This document shows positions 44,450-47,588 of a stretch of 47,588 nt of DNA, in pieces. Position 1 is the stretch's first letter; each line of letters opens with the position of its first letter. A program made the position numbers and the translations under genes. The notes beneath the pieces were generated by a model. The model was not told where the DNA came from, made no database searches, and was given only the letters and a program-made list of their open reading frames with translations. Source of the stretch: a virus; the IMG/VR virus record IMGVR_UViG_3300043775_001719, positions 1 to 47,588 of that record; one strand, written 5' to 3'.

Positions 44450-45460
44450 TTAACCGCGGTTACGAATTCTTGCTAAAATATCATTAGCACGAGAATCGCT
44501 TGATGCCGCAGGCGCTGTGTCAACAGCAGTTGGTGGAGTATATGCATTAACAGTTTCAGCTGGCTCATCCCAAGGTAATTCTTCTTCGACTTTGTGTACT
44601 ACAGGAGCTACGGGTGCAACAACTGGTGCTACTGTAGCAGTATGCGTAGGAGCTGCATTTTCGTCAAACTGTACACCATATGGTCTAAAGTATTTGCCCC
44701 AACGTTCGATGTCATATGCTTCACCATTTACTGATGCTTCAAACATTTCCATCATAACTTTAAGTTCAACGTCGTTTGGTTTTTTAGGTAAGTAGTCTGA
44801 TAAGTTTGGTAATCCAAATTTATCAATTGCTGCATTTTCAGCATCGCTTAATGGACGTGTGTTACGTTTCCAAGTTGATGTTGAATAATCAGCAAAGCCG
44901 CCTTTGCTACCGACACGTAATGTAAAGTCGAAACCATTTACATAGTCTGTAGGTAATTCTGTATATTCTTCGTCAGTTAATGCTGCGTGAATTAATTTGT
45001 TAATTTGTGGTCCGATAATAAATCTACGGATTGAATTTTCAGGTGGTTCTTTTTCGTCTAAACCGTCTTTAGATACAAAGCCATGATAAATGAAGCTACG
45101 TTTTTTCCAGTATTTACGACCCATGTCTTCTAATGAAGGATCTTTAAACCAGGGACGCACTTCTGAAAGAATCGGACATACTGAACCGTCGTTATACATT
45201 TCAACGCATGGTACATTTACTGTTACTGCTTTATTATCTGTTTGACCTTTAATACCTGCAAAAGGTAATTTGATTACGTTGCGTTCAACCCAGAAAAAAG
45301 TGTTATCTGGATTACCGTCTGGTAGGAATCTAAAAGTTGCTTCGCCGCCTGATTTAATAGTCCAGAAAGGATAAATTGATTTATCGCCGCCTGTGTTACT
45401 ATCTGTTGTACGTGTTTCTGCCGCTTTTAATTTTGCTCTGATTTCTGCTAGTGTTGCCAT
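44450..45460 (-). CDS. 32: gp32 single-stranded DNA-binding protein
   Basis: 336 residues (T4 gp32 301). Basic N-terminus IRAKLKAAETR for cooperativity, the OB-fold core with YPFWTIKSGGEATFRFLPDGNPDNTFFWVER, KYWKKRSFIYHGFV and RRFIIGPQI, then a Pro/Val-Ala linker and a C-terminal part with acidic residues but a basic last segment (ILARIRNRG). Only two Cys (PCVEMYNDGSVC) remain where T4 has a His-Cys3 zinc site, so the zinc is probably lost or differently ligated. It coats ssDNA for replication and recombination. Confidence 0.93.
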   Translation of the reverse strand: MATLAEIRAKLKAAETRTTDSNTGGDKSIYPFWTIKSGGEATFRFLPDGNPDNTFFWVERNVIKLPFAGIKGQTDNKAVTVNVPCVEMYNDGSVCPILSEVRPWFKDPSLEDMGRKYWKKRSFIYHGFVSKDGLDEKEPPENSIRRFIIGPQINKLIHAALTDEEYTELPTDYVNGFDFTLRVGSKGGFADYSTSTWKRNTRPLSDAENAAIDKFGLPNLSDYLPKKPNDVELKVMMEMFEASVNGEAYDIERWGKYFRPYGVQFDENAAPTHTATVAPVVAPVAPVVHKVEEELPWDEPAETVNAYTPPTAVDTAPAASSDSRANDILARIRNRG

Positions 45461-45588
45461 TTTATTATCCTATGTGTTTTGAATTTAACACACAGATTTT
45501 ACTCTGTGTGTTATATAGCCTATGTGTTTTATTACTAATATTTTTTGTGTTTTATACTTTAATATATAATGCCTTACTGTTAAAGTAT
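45461..45588 (-). promoter_or_regulatory. Structured leader of gene 32, possible autoregulatory site
   Basis: Leader of about 128 bases. At its 5' end ATACTTTAA/TTAAAGTAT (45554-45562, 45580-45588) can pair. Nearer the start is a 10-bp hairpin (45487-45496 with 45503-45512) flanked by two copies of AAAACACATAGG, the second over the ribosome site. The hairpin's 3' strand can instead pair 9 bp with that copy, hiding the ribosome site. T4 gene 32 is autoregulated through a leader pseudoknot. Confidence 0.55.
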
Positions 45589-45594
45589 GTGCGT

Positions 45595-45623
45595 ATTATA
45601 TACTCTATTATTTATATGAGCAA
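45595..45623 (-). promoter_or_regulatory. Early plus late promoter of gene 32
   Basis: On the minus strand: -35 TTGCTC (45623-45618), 17-bp spacer, -10 TATAAT (45600-45595). The spacer contains TATAAATA (45616-45609), the exact T4 late promoter word. So gene 32 may be read by host sigma70 early and by the late machinery later. Confidence 0.72.
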
Positions 45624-45652
45624 GAGAAATCTTTCACTTTTTCATATTCTTT

Positions 45653-46657
45653 TTACCATTTTGCTAATTGTACTATTCTAGCTAAACTATCTTCATTTTT
45701 AAACGAAACTGATTCAGCAGTTTGTTGTTGTGTCGCTGTTCCTGGAAACACTGTTACACCTTCTGGTTTTTCCGGAGGTGGTGTTTGAATTGATTGGCCA
45801 GCTTCTTGTTGTTGAAGAGACCGTTGCAGCTGTCCAAGTGCAGAGCTATTATACGCTGATTGTTGGGCAGGTGCTGCCGGAGCTGGTGCTTGTTGGCTTT
45901 GGAATGCAGGAGTAATTGCCGCTGCGCCTGCCGGAGCTGGAGCCGGTGTTTGGGCTGGATTCATATTCTTAATTGCTGCATCATATGCTGCTTTTTGAGC
46001 AGGATCCGTCGGAACTGCAGGAGCAGGTTTACTAGGATCCATATTGTTAGTAGCTTGTACACCGGCATCACGTTTATCTGACTTTGCTTGCCAATCCATT
46101 GCTTGTTGTGTTTTAGGCCCCATAATGCCGTCAGCTTTAAGTGGATAACCTTTAGCAATTAAATCTTGTTGGATTTTTACTACTGCAGGATCTGGCTTAG
46201 CTGCAGGAGCTTGTTGCTTTTGTGCTGTTGTAGCTGCTGGTTTAGCTGCAGGAGCTTGTTGTTTTTGTTGTGCAACAGGTTTACCGCTTGTTCCTTGTTG
46301 CTGCGGTGCATTAACATCGATACCTGCCATTTTTGCAGGATCTGTGTTATTCCAACCTTGTGCTACGCCTTGTCCAAAATTTTGAGCACCTTGAACAACA
46401 GTATTAGCTGCATTACTTGCTGCATTTTTCACAGCATCAACTGCGCCGCCTGCATGGTTATATGCATACTGCCCGGCATCAGCAATTGCGCGTGGAACAG
46501 CAGTAGCATATCCTGCTGCGCTGCCGAGTGCATTGCCCATTGATTGCATTATCCCGCCTTGCGGTTGCTGTGTTGCTTGTGCAGCTTCGTACATTGCTAA
46601 CTTTTCATTTAGTTGATTAACTCTAAATAAAAGTGCGTTTTCTGTAATTTTTTTCAT
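45653..46657 (-). CDS. Peptidoglycan-binding-domain protein A (Ala/Pro/Gln-rich)
   Basis: 334 residues. One PG_binding_1 module, VVKIQQDLIAKGYPLKADGI, MGPKTQQAMDWQ (about 153-185), within long low-complexity Ala/Pro/Gln/Asn linkers; N-terminal helix LLFRVNQLNEKLAMYEAA; C-terminal tail DSLARIVQLAKW. No catalytic domain is visible, so it would bind but not cut peptidoglycan, perhaps as a virion component. Ribosome site AGAGGATAA lies over the end of the preceding paralogue. Confidence 0.78.
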   Translation of the reverse strand: MKKITENALLFRVNQLNEKLAMYEAAQATQQPQGGIMQSMGNALGSAAGYATAVPRAIADAGQYAYNHAGGAVDAVKNAASNAANTVVQGAQNFGQGVAQGWNNTDPAKMAGIDVNAPQQQGTSGKPVAQQKQQAPAAKPAATTAQKQQAPAAKPDPAVVKIQQDLIAKGYPLKADGIMGPKTQQAMDWQAKSDKRDAGVQATNNMDPSKPAPAVPTDPAQKAAYDAAIKNMNPAQTPAPAPAGAAAITPAFQSQQAPAPAAPAQQSAYNSSALGQLQRSLQQQEAGQSIQTPPPEKPEGVTVFPGTATQQQTAESVSFKNEDSLARIVQLAKW

Positions 46658-46659
46658 TG

Positions 46660-47547
46660 TTATCCTCTTGCTAGTTGAATGATTCTAGCTAAACTGTCGC
46701 CTTGACTAAATGTTACATGTTCTGCAATCGGATCTGCATGATCAAAATCTCCTTGCGTATTATCGAATGGTTCAGACGGAGCAATTGACTGATCCATGTC
46801 TGCTTTTAATTCATCATAACCTGTAATTCTATCTTGGGTATTAGCTGATTGATTTTCCCAATCAATTGCTTGTTGTGTTTTAGGTCCTAAGATACCATCG
46901 GCTTTAATAGGATAGCCTTTAGCTTGTAGTTCATATTGTAACTTTTGTACAGCTGGATCAAACTTAGCTTTAGGCGTTTTTGGTTGTCCTGCAGGATGTG
47001 GTTTATCAGCATGTGGTGCAGTACTATAAGGATGTACCGCATCTAAATCTGATGGTCCACTTAAATCATCTACCGGTGGATGATCTTGTGCATAGCTAGT
47101 ATCAGATGGATTAAACTGATGTGCTTGCGGAGTCGGAGCAGCATATTCATGCGGTGCATTAAGCATACTGTTTGCAATATCGGGTGCATCACCTGCGCCA
47201 ACTGATGCACTTTTTGCTGAAGGCATGTCGGCTACACCACCGCCGAATCTATCAATACCCCAATCATTTGCGTCTTGTGTAAACGTTTTATTTACGTGGT
47301 TTGAGATATCATTATATGCACCTTTTCCGACTGCGCCAATCCCGCGGGCAATTTCTTTTGCAACTTTTGGACCTTGATTAATAAGTGGATCACCTATACT
47401 ATGTCCAATTCCAGATGCTAAGTCGCCAACTGCATTATTGACATTATCTTTACCTGTATTCATGTAGTCGCTAAAGTTTTGCATTGGATGTTCTGTTGCA
47501 CCGATTACATTAGGAGCATCTCCGAATGCACCTTCAATCAATGCCAT
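46660..47547 (-). CDS. Peptidoglycan-binding-domain protein B
   Basis: 295 residues, paralogue of the downstream gene. PG_binding_1 module VQKLQYELQAKGYPIKADGI, LGPKTQQAIDWEN, and the same C-terminal tail DSLARIIQLARG. The N-terminal 190 residues are Gly/Asp/Pro/His-rich, probably disordered. Tandem duplication with divergence of everything except the module and the tail. Likely a virion or injected protein (inference). Confidence 0.78.
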   Translation of the reverse strand: MALIEGAFGDAPNVIGATEHPMQNFSDYMNTGKDNVNNAVGDLASGIGHSIGDPLINQGPKVAKEIARGIGAVGKGAYNDISNHVNKTFTQDANDWGIDRFGGGVADMPSAKSASVGAGDAPDIANSMLNAPHEYAAPTPQAHQFNPSDTSYAQDHPPVDDLSGPSDLDAVHPYSTAPHADKPHPAGQPKTPKAKFDPAVQKLQYELQAKGYPIKADGILGPKTQQAIDWENQSANTQDRITGYDELKADMDQSIAPSEPFDNTQGDFDHADPIAEHVTFSQGDSLARIIQLARG

Positions 47548-47588
47548 TGTTTCTCTTAGAGATTTAACGGAATCTAGAAGTACGGTTT

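Noticed and set aside
46166-46543. Plus-strand Cys/Leu-rich frames opposite the peptidoglycan-binding genes
   Set aside because: They are antisense to Ala/Pro/Gln-rich codons, have no ribosome site, and shadow a well-supported minus-strand gene. The same holds for the frames opposite gp32 (44517), the lipoprotein (4357, 4560) and the AAA+ gene (18399).

Overview
The window reads as part of a large tailed-phage genome related to T4 (a myovirus, broadly closer to the T4-like phages of aquatic bacteria than to T4 itself). This rests on a recognisable T4-type replication/recombination set on the minus strand (gp32 single-strand binding protein, UvsX, UvsY, UvsW, gp41 helicase, gp61 primase), homing endonucleases (HNH and GIY-YIG), an intein, tRNA genes, and late-type NATAAATA promoter motifs in front of virion-type genes. 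The host is probably a Gram-negative bacterium: there is a lipoprotein with a lipobox and a secreted DUF4124-like/lytic transglycosylase protein, a combination typical of beta/gammaproteobacteria (inference).

Layout. (1) 1-11.8 kb, plus strand: many short, mostly unrecognised, probably early genes in small operons, each led by a near-identical sigma70-like promoter (TTGCAA or TTTACA, 17-bp spacer, TATAAT/TATACT) and a GGAGC(G) ribosome site; a tRNA cluster at 2.5-3.0 kb (Met/Ile-CAT, Cys-GCA, one tRNA-like RNA without an anticodon arm, one expanded odd tRNA) and tRNA-Arg(CCT) at 4.9 kb. (2) 11.8-17.6 kb: a tandem array of 25 overlapping genes for 65-93 aa paralogues, each a minimal DUF1566/Lcl-like module (YDEAxLY...HNxxYDWRLPT...PVRD). 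(3) 17.6-27.5 kb, plus strand: small genes, an AAA+ ATPase, a possible lysis pair, promoters with 5'-leader hairpins, and intergenic DNA rich in repeated words (CTATAG, CCCCGCTGTA, CGGCATTCCGG). A triple-hairpin RNA at 19.34-19.46 kb shows the same anti-Shine-Dalgarno loop three times. (4) 27.5-29.9 kb: the zone where the rightward and leftward transcription units converge, with terminators, AT-rich DNA, an iteron-like array of GCGCATAG words and other repeats. (5) 29.9-47.6 kb, minus strand: two probable internal head proteins, gp41/gp61, a virion-type protein, a miniature DnaE-like protein, conserved T4-like proteins of unknown role, UvsW with an intein in Walker A, UvsY, UvsX, a GIY-YIG endonuclease that has captured the uvsX start, gp32 with a structured leader, and two peptidoglycan-binding-domain proteins.

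How it works together. The right part supplies DNA replication and recombination-dependent replication plus head components. The left part looks like a host-takeover/accessory region controlled by serial copies of one promoter type, some overlapped by a palindrome whose two arms vary together. The same half-site recurs about twelve times in the 28.9-29.1 kb array, which suggests one phage DNA-binding protein acting at both places. The strongest candidates for something new are the 25-gene mini-DUF1566 array, the triple anti-SD hairpin RNA, the operator/iteron network and the 188-residue DnaE-like protein. No database search was possible; family names come from motif recognition.
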